DNA of 64,000 nt, from assembly GCF_048544455.1 (NCBI RefSeq), contig NC_133530.1, positions 17,723,748-17,787,747 on the forward strand, given 5' to 3'. The notes below the pieces were generated by a model. It did not search any database. It was not told where the DNA came from and saw nothing but the letters and a program-made list of their open reading frames with translations. Source of the stretch: Silene latifolia (lineage: Eukaryota > Streptophyta > Magnoliopsida > Caryophyllales > Caryophyllaceae). A program made the translations under genes and the position numbers. Shown here in pieces: positions 1 through 10,727 of this stretch (position 1 is its first letter; every line of letters begins with the position of its first letter).

Positions 1-1317
1 GTTCGTCCGGAGTTGATGGAGAAGGGGACTTCTCCGGCGTTGTCGGACCTAGACTCTTGTTGGAGGTATGAACCTTCCTTTAGACCAAAGTAAATTCCTT
101 TCTTTATTGAATCACGAAAGATCGTCATTGATTATTCATTTACGAGGCATGGGTGTACTCTTACTTCCCGAGTCTCGCGCCCAAGAGGACGAGCCGGCTG
201 GAGAAGGCCTATCCGTGGTGAGGATTGGGTGATGTCTTGGGACGAAAAGTAAGCGCTCTTCTCACAATGTCTACCGGCGGGATGTGAACGCCCTTCGGTG
301 GCGGCGTGAGTATCCCACTCGTATTTATATTTCTTGTCTTTTGCTTCCGCTTGATCATAAGAATGATCTTTGCCTTATCTTGTCGATGGGTGCCCGGACC
401 TTGTGCGGAGTACGCTGGAGCGCCTCCTTTTTGTCGCCGAGGTCCTTCGACCCGAGCCCGAGTGTTCTTTGTTGTGGACGTCGATGGGTCTGTGTGGTAT
501 CGGGCGAGCGTTTGGCTCGTCGGTGCTCTCGGGGCGCGTTGACGGTTCCTATTGACCCTCCGAGGACGATGTTCGGGGAGCCTGCGAGGCCGAGAGGGAG
601 GCGGACTGGCGGTGCCGATGGCGACGACCTTCTTACACTGGCGAGGACTACTCGGCGTTTCTTTACGGGAGGTTGGCGTACTGGCCAGTAGTGGTGAGTA
701 TCTTTTACTTTTCTTTGATTTGATTTTGAGAATTACGACGAAAGATCGTCGATTAACGAGAACTATTTGTCCTTGCAGGAGGTTGAGGCGGCGGGCATCG
801 AGCCCCCAGTGTACCCCGAGACCCTTGAGTACACTGACGCGACTGGGAGGACGACGATCTCCGAGTTGCGTGACTTTGACGTAACTGTGACGGATGCTGG
901 CCTAGACATCGGCAAGATCATCGATTCGGAGGGTGAGCCTCCGGCTTATATACCTTTCGTGTAAGAACACATTTGATTGAACTTGTTCCACTTTACCGAG
1001 AATTTCTTTTGAAATGCAGGTCGCGCCATCTCGGTTCGTGGCACTATGGAGGGTGGCCAACCGGCTACGAGCTACAGCCATCGAGGCACTCGTCGGTGGT
1101 CGAGGTCGTCAGGTATGAACCTCATTTGATTTCTTTTGATTTTTGGTTTTTCAGTTTTGTTTGAGTTGATTGACATGAGCCAATTTTTTGCTGTTTATAG
1201 GCTGATCGTGAGCTGGAGCGAGAGTTGACCCAGTCTCGGGAGGAGACAGCTCGCTTGTCGAGGGAGCTCGAGTTTCGGGACGCCGAGATTCTTTGCTCTT
1301 ACGGCGAGGGTTTCTGA
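1..1317 (+). pseudogene. Decayed spliced gene resembling the plant mobile domain (PMD) family, 3' part
   Basis: The stretch reads as short exons separated by GT/AG introns. Examples are a donor near 66, an exon from 779 after CCTTGCAG to a donor near 932, an exon from about 1020 to a donor at 1111, and a last exon from 1201 after TTTATAG. Around 147-230 a frame gives EAWVYSYFPSLAPKRTSR, and around 440-690 two frames give WYRASVWLVGAL then VPIDPPRTMFGEP. Both remind me of PMD proteins (aminotransferase-like, transposon-related). The last exon encodes a charged coiled coil (ADRELERELTQSREE). Reading frames change within exons, near 540 and again near 1300, where a one-base shift would extend the coiled coil to VSELEGVQQ and a stop. 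The gene therefore looks broken. It may be an accessory gene of a transposon. Exon limits are approximate and family assignment is tentative. Confidence 0.4.
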
Positions 1318-1385
1318 GTTGGAGGGTGTCCAGCAGTAGTTTTGTGTAGTTTTGTACATTTGGACATCTGATTTTGAACGTTTTT

Positions 1386-1462
1386 GGACTTGTTTGGGGC
1401 GCAAGCCCCCAGTTTGCTTGGACTTTGGACTTGGTTCGGGGCGCAAGCCCCCAGTTTGCTTG
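1386..1462 (+). repeat. Two direct repeats, each with a GC-rich hairpin
   Basis: A unit of about 35 bp occurs at 1386-1420 and again at 1428-1462, with only two differences seen by eye. Each copy holds GGGGCGCAAGCCCC (1396-1409 and 1438-1451), a 5-bp perfect stem closed by a GCAA loop. It lies just after the decayed gene above. Function is unknown; it could be part of the 3' end of that transcript. Confidence 0.7.
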
Positions 1463-2040
1463 TGCATTTGTATATATGATGGCCTGAGTGCCTTTGCTGC
1501 TGGGTTGTGTTGCTTGTACCTGCAGGTTAGTTCTTGAATAGGTTTGGTAGACAACGGTTTACGCCGTCATGCTGCCGAAATTTACATGGAAAACTCACCA
1601 AAACATACATTTTATACACATATGGTCTTAATTAGCGTAAAAATGAGACTCAAAAGGACACAAAAATGCAAAAAATTTGCCGGAAATGACCGGACGGTAG
1701 GGAGGGTTACCCCCTAAAAAAAAAAAGTAAAAAGAGAAATCTACAAGTGTAGAAATGAAAATGTTGAAATTTGTTAAAAAATGAAAACAAAAGAAAATTA
1801 TTTCCTAAAAATGAAATTTACTTCCTAAAAATGAAAAAAAATGAAATTTATTTCCTAAGAATAAATAAATGAATTAACATAAGAAGAATTAAGTGCGATG
1901 AAAATGGCGAAGGTGTCGACGTCGCCTCGAAATGCGTGCCCGCGAATTTAGGAAACTTGAAACATGGTAAACTGCTCCTATTTACCAAAATAAAATCCCG
2001 TAGGAATAGGAAATTATTCGTTATAGAATTAGGAAAGATC
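1463..2040. other. Non-coding A/T-rich spacer
   Basis: No convincing gene is visible here. The stretch 1600-1850 is rich in A on the plus strand, with an A run near 1725 and several ATGAAA repeats (1755-1850). A short G-rich motif (GGTAGGGAGGG) sits near 1695, before TTACCCCC. The 3' LTR of the minus-strand Tat element would be expected on this side of the window, but I could not recognise one, so it is probably outside. Confidence 0.5.
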
Positions 2041-2283
2041 CAAACGCGGAAATCGCAGAAAGTGAGCTGGGAAGAGGCGCAGCATGAGTGCGTCCCTTTG
2101 AATAGGCGCGGCGGGAGAGCTGCCTTTGTTCCCAAGCTTGTCCGTTCTGGCGGATTTTTGGAAACAGTAATTAGTATAAATAGAAGCGTCGACGAAGCAT
2201 TAAATCATACAATTCTTCCATCTCTTCTCCGTTAATCCACATAAAAAACTCCCAAAATAAATTTTCAAGAGAAAATTGTCATC
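2041..2283 (+). promoter_or_regulatory. Promoter and 5' leader of the DUF7745 gene, LTR-like
   Basis: A TATA box, TATAAATA, lies at 2175-2182, about 109 bp before the ATG at 2284. Three short blocks match, in the same order, the promoter part of the Tat LTR at 25125-27539. CAAACGCGGAAATC is at 2041-2054 and 25485-25498. CTGGGAA plus a GC-rich tail is at 2068 and 25522. ATTAGTATAAATA is at about 2170 and 25681. This suggests the promoter derives from, or shares ancestry with, an LTR U3 region. Expression is inferred, not shown. Confidence 0.55.
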
Positions 2284-2925
2284 ATGAATACTTTGGAGAT
2301 CCGCTTGAAGGAATGGACTAATGAATTCTCGAATATTGAGAAGCACGACATGGGTGCTCATAACCTTGGGTCTCTATTGAGTTTGAAACTCATTAAGGTT
2401 GTAAAACCGTTCTTGGATGCTTGCCTTGACTATTGGGACCCAAATTATCATGTTTTCGCGTTCCCAGGAGGTGATATTTGTCCTTTTCCGGAAGAAATTG
2501 CTGCTATTGGTGGGTGGGACCCCGAGCATTTACCTGCCATTCCTTCCACTTCACAAGGGTATAAGAGCAAATTCAGAGACCTGCTCGGATTGACTAGACT
2601 CGAGGTGGATCGCTTAGTCACCCCGAAAGGCGTGAGAATCTTTGGACTTTGTAGACCGATTCGTGTGGCCGACCCCACTGTCTCTTATGTTGCTAGGAGG
2701 AGAGCATTTGGCTTTTGTTTGCTGCATGTGTATGTCTTCCATGGACACGTTGATGAAGATTTGCGAGGTGATCCCCGTCTTTTGGGTCTTATCGAGCAAA
2801 TGGAGCTGCGCAGGAGCCCAGCTTGTTTATGCTTAGGGGAGATTATCTTGGGTTTGGATAATAGGAAATCCAACCGCGATCTGCCATTTTTGGGGAGTCC
2901 CGTCATCCTACAGGTAAAAGACACC

Positions 2926-2956
<31 letters not shown>

Positions 2957-3100
2957 TTCGTTTTTTTTTTTTTTTTTTTTTGGTTGGTGTCTAATACCTG
3001 CTTTTGGTAGGTTTGGCTTATGGAACGGCTCCGACTGCTCGAGGCCCCAGTTCATGCACTTTCCTATCATTCCCGTATGATTGCGATGAGGACGCGGTTA
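2284..3100 (+). pseudogene. DUF7745-type gene, 5' part (exon 1 and start of exon 2), cut by a Copia element
   Basis: Exon 1 runs 2284-2913 (210 codons, starting MNTLEIRLKEW). It ends CAG before the donor GTAAAAG. The intron (2914-3010) holds two long T runs and ends TTGGTAG. Exon 2 opens at 3011 in phase 0 with VWLMERLRLLEAP and reads 30 codons to the insertion point at 3100. The protein has the WDP and FAFPGGDICPFPEEIAAIGGW region that I associate with DUF7745, a plant family of unknown function common in transposon-rich DNA. It lies antisense and downstream of the Tat pol genes (13018-19905), matching the extra antisense ORF seen in some Tat elements. Apart from the insertion, this half has no stops. 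The alternative is an ordinary host gene of the same family. Confidence 0.65.
3096..3100. repeat. Target site duplication GGTTA, left copy (right copy 11784-11788)
   Basis: GGTTA directly precedes the left LTR (TGTGGGG) and follows the right LTR (CCAACA). Five bases is the usual Copia duplication length. With one copy removed, the DUF7745 frame is continuous. Confidence 0.92.
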
Positions 3101-4156
3101 TGTGGGGTAAAATCCGTATTATACCCTTTAAATATAGGATTATAACGTAAATTTTATACGTGATTAATAGTCATAAACGAAAAACACAATGAAACGATAA
3201 AGATTAAGTAATAACCTCCGGTCCTAGTGCAATTCGGCAATGAGAGATCAAAGTAGATCTCCTCCTAAATGATGCACCCAAGATTGTCCGAGAAATGCCC
3301 TTGTGCTAGAATGAATCCTCTAATTGCCTTGCAATATTGAGAGGATTGTTTTGTGAGTTTTCGTTGGATGAGAGATCCGAATTTTGAGAGGCAATTTTCT
3401 CAAAACCCTAATTTGTTTTTGCAAATGACAATTAGGTTACAAGTGAGGAGAGGGTCTCCTTTTTGTTTCCTCTCATTCGGCCGGCCATGGGCTACCTAGG
3501 GAAGTGGGCTTCCACTTCCTTTTAGTTTTAGCTCATGGTCTGGTTCGCAAATCGCTAAAATGTATATGACGCGGTTTTGTTATAAATCGTCATCGGTTAT
3601 CGGTTATTAAAGCATCAACTAATAATACGGATTAGTTGAAACATTAATACATGTCCGACAAAGACGATATTGTATAATTATGTTCAATATACATTTAATT
3701 AAATATAAATCGCTTATATTCAATTTACGAATTAACTGCCTAATTCGCCTTAGCCATTATTATTTAATCCGTATTAAATAAAATATCTCAACATCACATT
3801 TTGACTAATTATTAGTCAAATAACTCAGACTAACTGGTTAGTCAAATTTGGCATCTACATGACTGTATTTTCATACCGTCACATCTCTCAAACGCATCCT
3901 ATAGGTGTGACTTTTAGGGACCAGTTGATCACCGCCATCTGTATGACAATAACGTCAAACTTATCTAGCAAGCCAATCGTTATTGATAAACGTGGACCAA
4001 CTGATTATGATACAAAAGTATACCCTTTGATCCTTTTAGAGATTTATAAGTCCTTGCACTAATCAAAGGACACCAGCCCCAACAAGCTCCCACTTGTCCG
4101 TACAAGTGTATGTGCAATGACGTTATCCGCACTAACTGGAGGACACAGCTCCAACA
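3101..4156 (-). repeat. Left LTR (3' LTR) of the Copia element
   Basis: It is 1056 bp and nearly identical to 10728-11783. Differences seen include CTGCC versus CAGCT near 3745, a small indel near 4066, and single bases near 4090 and 4122. The last 72 bp (4085-4156) look like an added tandem copy of the purine-tract region; see the findings. The short open frame at 3859-4062 is duplicated in both LTRs and is not a gene. Confidence 0.93.
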
Positions 4157-4172
4157 AACTCCCACTTGTCCG
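4157..4172 (-). other. Polypurine tract of the Copia element
   Basis: Read on the minus strand, the bases just inside the left LTR are ACAAGTGGGAGTT followed by TGTTGG. This matches the usual Copia plus-strand primer (AAGTGGGAG...TGTTGG). A second copy of the same tract lies inside the LTR near 4085-4098. Confidence 0.8.
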
Positions 4173-4945
4173 TACAAGTGTATGTGCGATAACCGATTCT
4201 CATATTCATTTAAAATTTCTCCCACTCAATGTAAAACAATTTGCAGATCCGGATCCGCAAAGGTCGTATTTTACAATCGATCTGTATCTAGAGTGGTTTC
4301 CCCGACTAGAGAGTAACTTAACTGATAAAACGAATCCGTATCCGAGCATGGCCATGCATTTCGATTCTGACTCCTCCTCGAGTGGCCCCGAGAAATATCG
4401 AGTACACGATAAAGGCTGAATATTTCCTTCAACTCGACTCCTTCCGATCTAAGCACAGCATGAAATGACCCAGAAAAAATCTACTTGGCCCCTGTTACGG
4501 ATGACCGTGAGAAAGAAACCAAAGTCACCCAAAATCTGCCTTAGTCTCAAGAGACAGTCGATAGTCAAAAGAATCGACTCTTAGGATCACCATGGAAGTC
4601 CTATCCACGCCAAGGCACCGAATGTTATAAAACATTTAGGACTCCACGTCGATGTCACAATTGTGTCCTACGAAATATCCGTATAAATCGCCTCTGTGAT
4701 TGGTCAGTCAACCGGTTGACTTATGGCTCGTTGAACCCACCATCAACCAACGTCACAAAATAATTACCTTGAGTTATCAGCTCATGTGGGCAATTAAGGA
4801 CCAAAAATATAATGTTTGTTCAGTTCACTTTGTGGTGTTCAAAATTTGTCGTACAAATCCACATGAAAAACAAAATATATAAAATATCAAAACGATGATG
4901 TCGTATAGAGTACAAAAGAGAATGAATCTAATCCATAAAAGAGTA

Positions 4946-5440
4946 CTACAACTTAGGAACACGTTTAATTCCCATGGAATTAACATGCCCTTCATGCTTA
5001 TCTTGTCGTAATGGTTTAGTGAGAGGATCTGCTATATTATCATGTGTAGCAATCTTTTCTATCACTACTTCCTGTTGCTCCACGTAATCTCGGATTAGAT
5101 GAGCTTTCCGTTGTACATGTCTAGACGCGACATAGTATTCGGACTCGATCGTAGAATCGCTTTAACACTTTGTTTGGAACTCTTCCAGATGACTGTAGCG
5201 CCATTAAGAGTACAAACGAATCCAGATCGAGATTTCGAGTCATCTCGATCCATAAGTCAATGCCCAATCTTTAGTCCTCCGTAGGTACTTAAGAATGTTC
5301 TTGTGACCATCCAATGTGATGCACTGGATCTTTGTTGGAATCGACTTGTCATACTCAATGCATATGCCACGTCCGGGCGTGTGCATATCATGGCATACAT
5401 GATTGATCCTATAGCCGAGGCATAAGGAATCCGTGTCATG
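4946..5440 (-). pseudogene. Copia RNase H, C-terminal end of pol
   Basis: The minus strand shows the Copia RNase H entry YASAIGSIMYAMICTRPDVA (5430-5370). Near the end it shows IADPLTKPLRQDKHEGH (about 5030-4980), the usual closing motif, with a TAG at 4946-4948 after KRVPKL. The middle is interrupted by stops and frame changes, so the domain is not intact. It follows the RT part at 5558-6154. Confidence 0.75.
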
Positions 5441-5557
5441 CGCTCTTTCTCTTCCAGTGTCTCACGGTGACCGAGACTTGCTCAAATGCACCCCGGGAGC
5501 CATAGGAAGAAACCCCTTCTTGGAGTTAGTCATCTTTGAATCTCTCTAGGACTTTGT

Positions 5558-6154
5558 CTATGTAAGACTCTGATCGAGAGATAACATCCGTCGTGATCTA
5601 TCTCGATAGATACGGATGCCTAGAATTCTTTGTGCCTCTCCCAGATCTTTCATCTGGAAATGGTTTTTCAACCATACTTTCACCGAAGTTAAGAGAGGTA
5701 TGTCATTCCCAATCAGGAGTATGTTATCGACATACAATATTAGGAAGACAATCTTGCTCCCACTCGATTTGATATAAAGACATGGTTCCTCGACCGATCG
5801 AGTAAATCCATTTTCTTTAATCACTTGGTCGAAGCGATGATTCCAACTCCGAGATGCTTGCTTAAGTCCATAAATGGAATGCTTAAGCTTGCACACTTTC
5901 TTAGGTTGTTCTGGATCGACGAAACCTTCGGGTTGTACCATGTACAACTCTTCCTCCAAAAAGCCGTTTAAGAAGGCGGTTTTCACATCCATTTGCCAAA
6001 TTTCATAGTCATGAAAAGCGGCGATCGCTAAGATAATCCGAATGGAACGCAGCATGACTACGGGTGCAAAAATTTCATCGTAGTGCAAACCTGACACTTG
6101 GGTGAAACCTTTAGCAACTAGTCGTGCTTTATAGATATCTTGTTGACCTTCCAC
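5558..6154 (-). pseudogene. Copia reverse transcriptase
   Basis: The frame holds the Copia RT core: ARLVAKGFTQ, the conserved block WQMDVKTAFLNG, SIYGLKQASRSWN, and the active-site block LYVDNILLIGND, where family members usually have YVDD. The D-to-N change removes one catalytic aspartate, so the copy is probably inactive even apart from its stops. The frame is broken at both ends and continues upstream in 6224-6730. Confidence 0.85.
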
Positions 6155-6223
6155 AGAATGCTTTATCTTGTAAAGCCATTTGCATTGAAGGGGACGAACC
6201 TTAGCAGGTAAGTCAACAAGATC

Positions 6224-6730
6224 CTATACGTTGTTCTCATACATAGAGTCCATCTCGGATTGCATGGCCTCAAGCCATAGCTTTGAGTCGGAACTAGTCA
6301 TGGCACCTTTATAGGTTACGGGTTCACTACTCGTTAAGAGTAGAACGTCATCTATGTCATGTTCCTCGACCATACCAATGTATCTCATGCGGGGGAATAG
6401 AGACTCGCCCGACCTCCTAGGTTCCTCAGGAATATTCACCGCAGCCGGGATTGAAGGAATTGGTTCCTCCAATGGTTGCTCGGTATTTGGTTCTGGAATC
6501 TCCGACAGGTCGAAGGTTCTATCACTCTTTGCATTCTCGAGAAATTCCTTCTCTAAGAATGTCGCACTAGCCGCAACAAAAACACGTTGTTCGGTTGGCG
6601 AACAAAAGTAATGACCAAGTGTTCCTTTTGGATAACCTATAAAGTATGTCTTGACCGATCGCGGGCCGAGCTTATCCTCGTGTCTCCACTTGACATAAGC
6701 TTCGCAGCCCCAAACCCGTATAAAGGACAA
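6224..6730 (-). pseudogene. Copia integrase C-terminal region and start of RT
   Basis: It begins with the typical post-integrase block VWGCEAYVKW and FIGYPKGTLGHYFCSP. A variable acidic linker follows (PNTEQPLEEPIPSIP), then the RT entry at about 6224-6280 (SDSKLWLEAMQSEMDSMYEN). It is separated from the integrase core (6877-7368) by a frame change and from RT by a stop near 6220. Confidence 0.8.
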
Positions 6731-6876
6731 GTTAGGGACCGTTCCTTTCCATAGTTCATATGGAGTCTTGTCATGACTTTAGACGGACTTCGGTTAAGTA
6801 TTAGAGCGGTGATTGAAGAGCATAACCCCACAATGAGTCGGGCAACACGGTGTGACTCATCATGGATCGAACCATA

Positions 6877-7523
6877 TCAAGTAGTGTTCGATTTCTCCGT
6901 TCGGACACACCATTCAATTGAGGCGTTCGGTGGAGTTAATCGTAGGGCAATCCACGAGTCTTTAAGGTGTTGATCAAACTCGTGAGAAAGATACTCGCCA
7001 CCACGATCCGAACGCAGTGTTTTAATCTTTCTACCCAATAGGTTCTGCCCTATTCGGTATTCCTTGAATTTTTCAAAGGATTCACTTTTGTGCTTCATTA
7101 AGTAGACATAGCCATATCTACTTAAATCGTCCGTGAAAGTGATGAAATACCTATAGCCTTCTCGTGCGGTGATTGACATAGGACCACATACATCCGTGTG
7201 TATGAGTCCTAATAGGTCAGCAGCGCGCATTCCAACACCTTTGAAGGAAATCCGAGTCATCTTACCGATGAGACATGATTCACACGTGCCAAATGATTGA
7301 AAATCAAAGGCCGAGATAGCTCCATTTTTGATGAGCTGTTTAACGCGTTTCTCATTAATGTGTCCCATACGGCAGTGCCATAGATACGTTTGATCTTTGT
7401 CACCAACCTTTTAACTTCGTATTCATTACGTGTAATATTTCGGTGGTCTGATCTAAAACATAAATTCCATTCATGGAGACTGCCTTGCCAAAAAAAAACA
7501 TATCGTGTAATGAGAAAATGCAA
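6877..7523 (-). pseudogene. Copia integrase core with GAG-pre-integrase domain
   Basis: The minus strand carries the zinc-binding HHCC part (MGHINEKRVKQLI and FGTCESCLIGKMTR). The catalytic core start LIHTDVCGPM and YFITFTDDLSRYGYVY gives the first aspartate, and LRSDRGGEYLS gives the second. The expected closing block around the catalytic glutamate is distorted (NASIEWCVRTEKSNTT). The preceding pre-integrase part near 7380-7500 is in another frame. The domain is therefore recognisable but broken. Confidence 0.82.
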
Positions 7524-7960
7524 TTATTATTCTCTATTACAAATGAAAAAACAAGTTTGTCAAGTGCAGAAACTGAAATAATGTTTTTGGAAAGACTGGG
7601 TACATAATAGCAGTTATATAAAAATAACTCAAATCCGCTAGGAAGCTGGATCACGTATGTTCCCCTCGAGATGGCAGCCAATCGTGCTCCATTCCCGATA
7701 CGCAGGTCCACCTCACCCTTTACGAGGGGTTCGATGTTCCGGAGCCCCTGCACATGATTACACAGATGAGAACCACAACCAGTATCTAGTACCCAAGTTC
7801 CGTAACTTGCGTGGTTAATCTCAATCATATGAATAAAAGTAGGAAAGGATGAAGACATACCAACAGGTTTAACGCGACCTGCTTTTATGTCCTCATGGTA
7901 AACAGGACATGTACGCCCTCAATGCCCAGTCTTGTGGCAATGATGGCATTCCATGTTATC
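7400..7960 (-). pseudogene. Copia Gag zinc knuckle and aspartic protease
   Basis: Near 7955-7900 the minus strand gives a CCHC-type knuckle start (ECHHCHKTGH). It is followed at once by a TGA where family members continue to CPVYH. The protease follows with WVLDTGCGSHLCN (about 7795-7757), the DTG being the catalytic motif. The stretch LRIGNGARLAA to YYVPSLSKNIISVS is the usual downstream protease block. A stop inside the knuckle separates Gag from Pol. Confidence 0.82.
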
Positions 7961-8056
7961 GGTTTTGCTCTTTGTCGTGCACGATGAGTTACTTGCCTCA
8001 CCAGGCCCACTCTTACCGACCGACCACGACTTCTTGAACTTCGGTTTGCCCTCTCG

Positions 8057-8536
8057 CTAGGTCTCCGCTTGAGCTTTGCCCTTAACCTTGCCCTTGTTTG
8101 TCACAACGAGAACATCTTGTTTCATGCTCCCACTGAACTTCATGTCCTTCTCGGTCATGCGAGAAGGGAGTGCGAGTTCATGGGGGCTTTTCTTCAAATC
8201 ATTCATATAGTAATTCGCCCTAAAGAGCGCAAAACCATCGTGGAGTGAATGAAGCATGCGGTCAATCACAATATTCTCGCTGATTTTACAATCAAGCGTC
8301 TCCAGCTTCTCGACATTCTCAATCATGCTGAGAATGTGTGGGCTAACCGGTTGGCCCTTCTGGAGTCTCGCATCAAAGAAGCGAGTGGTATGCTCATAGG
8401 TCACGATTCTCGGTGCTTTCGAGAATTCCTTGGTGAGCGTGGTGAAAATCTTGTTTGCACCTTGGGCTATGAAGCGTTTCTGCAAATTGGGTTCCATTGC
8501 AAAAATGAGCACGTTTTTAATCGCACCCGCTTCCAT
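8057..8536 (-). pseudogene. Copia Gag, core
   Basis: This 159-codon frame holds the plant Copia Gag core (UBN2 type): MEPNLQKRFIAQGANKIFTTL, ARLQKGQPVSPHILSMIENVEKLE, and MLHSLHDGFALFRANYYMND. It ends in a basic linker (KGKVKGKAQAET) before the zinc knuckle. Gag would form the particle that packages element RNA. The N-terminal part lies in another frame (to about 8770), so the gene is shifted near 8540. Confidence 0.8.
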
Positions 8537-8770
8537 ACAGAAATCGTTAAACTTGGCGATTTCATTAGCTCTAGCCGTGGGACCTGGGTTTGCCGGGATG
8601 GGCTCTAATAGATATTTGAGCTTCCCGTCAGCAGCGGCAGCATTCCGTAATGCCGCCTCCCAATCCGCGAAGTTTGATCCATCATTCTTGATCGAGTTGA
8701 TGATTCATCCGATTCATGAAGATCCGCCGGACTCACGGTCCAATGTGGCACTTGGCATTGGGTCGTTCAA

Positions 8771-10101
8771 GTGACCAGCCATATTGTTATTAGTAGTTTA
8801 TGTGAACGTGATCTACACTGAAAAGGAAAGAAAACACAAAACGAAATAAGCAACTCATCGAGGTGATTTAAGTCTATTTAAAATTCATTTTAACGTGTAG
8901 ACTCTCGCATTTGCATAATTGATCTCCCTCAAGAATGATCCAAGTGATCCCAAGACTCAATTTCTGTAAATTGATAAGCCAACTGTTTAGCTAATTCTTC
9001 TGTAAGAACTCTTGGTCGATAGATTTCCGTAAATCCTATCTATAGTCCACCATAATCACAGGATCGTACGAGTGACCATAGTGTTGAGATAAAATAAGTC
9101 AATCAGTTCCAACTTACCCGATGTAGAAGGGGTCATATTATGCCTACCGACGAAGAAGGGACTCATTGGAGTTTGACCTATAAAGACTATTCTCAATTTT
9201 TGTTTATACGAGGAAGATCCCATCAACTAAATTATAATTCATATTAAGTGAACGAATAACTAGCGTCCGCGAGAATGAATTAATTTGGGTGATGGCTTAA
9301 AACATGTGACATGAGAATGTCAAAGAAAACTAACCCGTGACCTCTATATGTGTCAGTTTTCATGCAATAATTAGGTGGTTTGGTTTTTAGGCGGAATATG
9401 ATGCATATTATCGTTATGAAAAATAAATAAAAGAATGCAATACGTAAATAAAAATTCCTAGTGTGGCCTATCCTTATAAAAAGAACATAAAACAACTTTG
9501 GAATCCACCGTTGGACCCGAGAAGCTTGTCTTGATGTTCCATCTTGATCCATGTAGCGGGAGTGAGCATCCGGTCTCCATCTTTAGTCTTCTCAAAATTA
9601 CAATTAAAATTTACAAAATATAAACCTATTTACATTCTAAATAAAAACTGTAATTAAAAGAAATAAAAAGGGAGATACGAGATCTCAAAATACAACCAAG
9701 ACCGTGTTCCATCATTACGGTAACACGTTCTACTAAGGCCACACTAAGTTACAACCGTTTGCAAAAATAAATAAATACGTAATTAAAAGCATTCAAATTA
9801 AACAAGAACGATAAATAAAATGCATCAACTAAAATTTAAATTTATTCGTGACATAATTCCGTAATTATGTTAAATTTATCCAAACCACCAAAGATAATTA
9901 AAATTATATGACAAAACCGCTTTAGTCAAGTTAATTTTAATCCGAGATAATCCGTTACTATAAATCGTTTTAAAGTAACTTAATTTTACGTGGGTGAACC
10001 GTTTCACTATCAAGCGAGAGCATAAATCCGTTTTATGCAACAAAGGCCGAAAAAAAACAATTTTTTTTTTTCCACTGCTGGGCGTGAACAGTACCACGAA
10101 A

Positions 10102-10133
<32 letters not shown>

Positions 10134-10713
10134 TGCTGAAAACCGTGAGCAACAAAAGGAACAAAAAAACGGCTCAATCAACAAAAGATCAAACAACAAA
10201 ACGAATTGTAAAAACCCAATTGCAATTTAATCTAATCCGTATAGAATTGAAATTACAATTGATACATCTTTAACATATTGCAATAATTATCGATTAAAAT
10301 TACAACATGTAAAGAATGATTGAAAACAAGAGATCGAATGATCTATCAAAATTGTGTGGCACGCATAACGATGCAAAACAAAACAGGCCGTGTACATAAA
10401 ACACACGGTTTCCAAAAAAAAATTTCCGAGACAAAATAATGCCACACGAAATTTTATGCAATCACTTTGATAGATCTTTTACATATTGCAATGAATATCG
10501 ATTACAATACAATATGCAAAGATCAAAATGAAAACAAAAGACAACCAACACCGTGTATACAAGACACGGTTCCCAAGGCACAAAACAAAAAACGCAGCAA
10601 TTAAAAAAAATTGCCGAGGGCAAAAAAAAAATGTGCCGAATGAAAATTAATCAAAAATACATCGATTCAAAAATCGTTTGATGAAAATCACATAGAAAAA
10701 TTTCCGTGGCCTC
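8771..10713 (-). other. Long non-coding leader of the Copia element
   Basis: No coding domain is visible between gag and the primer binding site. The stretch is A/T-rich with a T run at about 10061-10071 and one of over 20 T at about 10101-10126. The block near 10255-10320 recurs in altered form near 10465-10510 (ATTGCAAT, TCGATTA, ATATGCAAAGA themes). Such leaders may carry packaging signals, but I see no specific one. Confidence 0.55.
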
Positions 10714-10725
10714 GCTCTGATACCA
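10714..10725 (-). other. Primer binding site of the Copia element (initiator tRNA-Met type)
   Basis: The minus strand reads TGGTATCAGAGC two bases from the right LTR. This is the common Copia primer site complementary to the 3' end of initiator tRNA-Met. Confidence 0.9.
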
Positions 10726-10727
10726 CT

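Noticed and set aside
1463..2040. Possible 3' LTR of the first Tat element
   Set aside because: Neither TGTGGACAGC nor the TATCTACA end, nor matching long blocks, could be found here.
3859..4062. 67-codon plus-strand frame, repeated at 11486-11689
   Set aside because: It lies in the two Copia LTRs and is duplicated with them; no motifs and opposite to the element genes.
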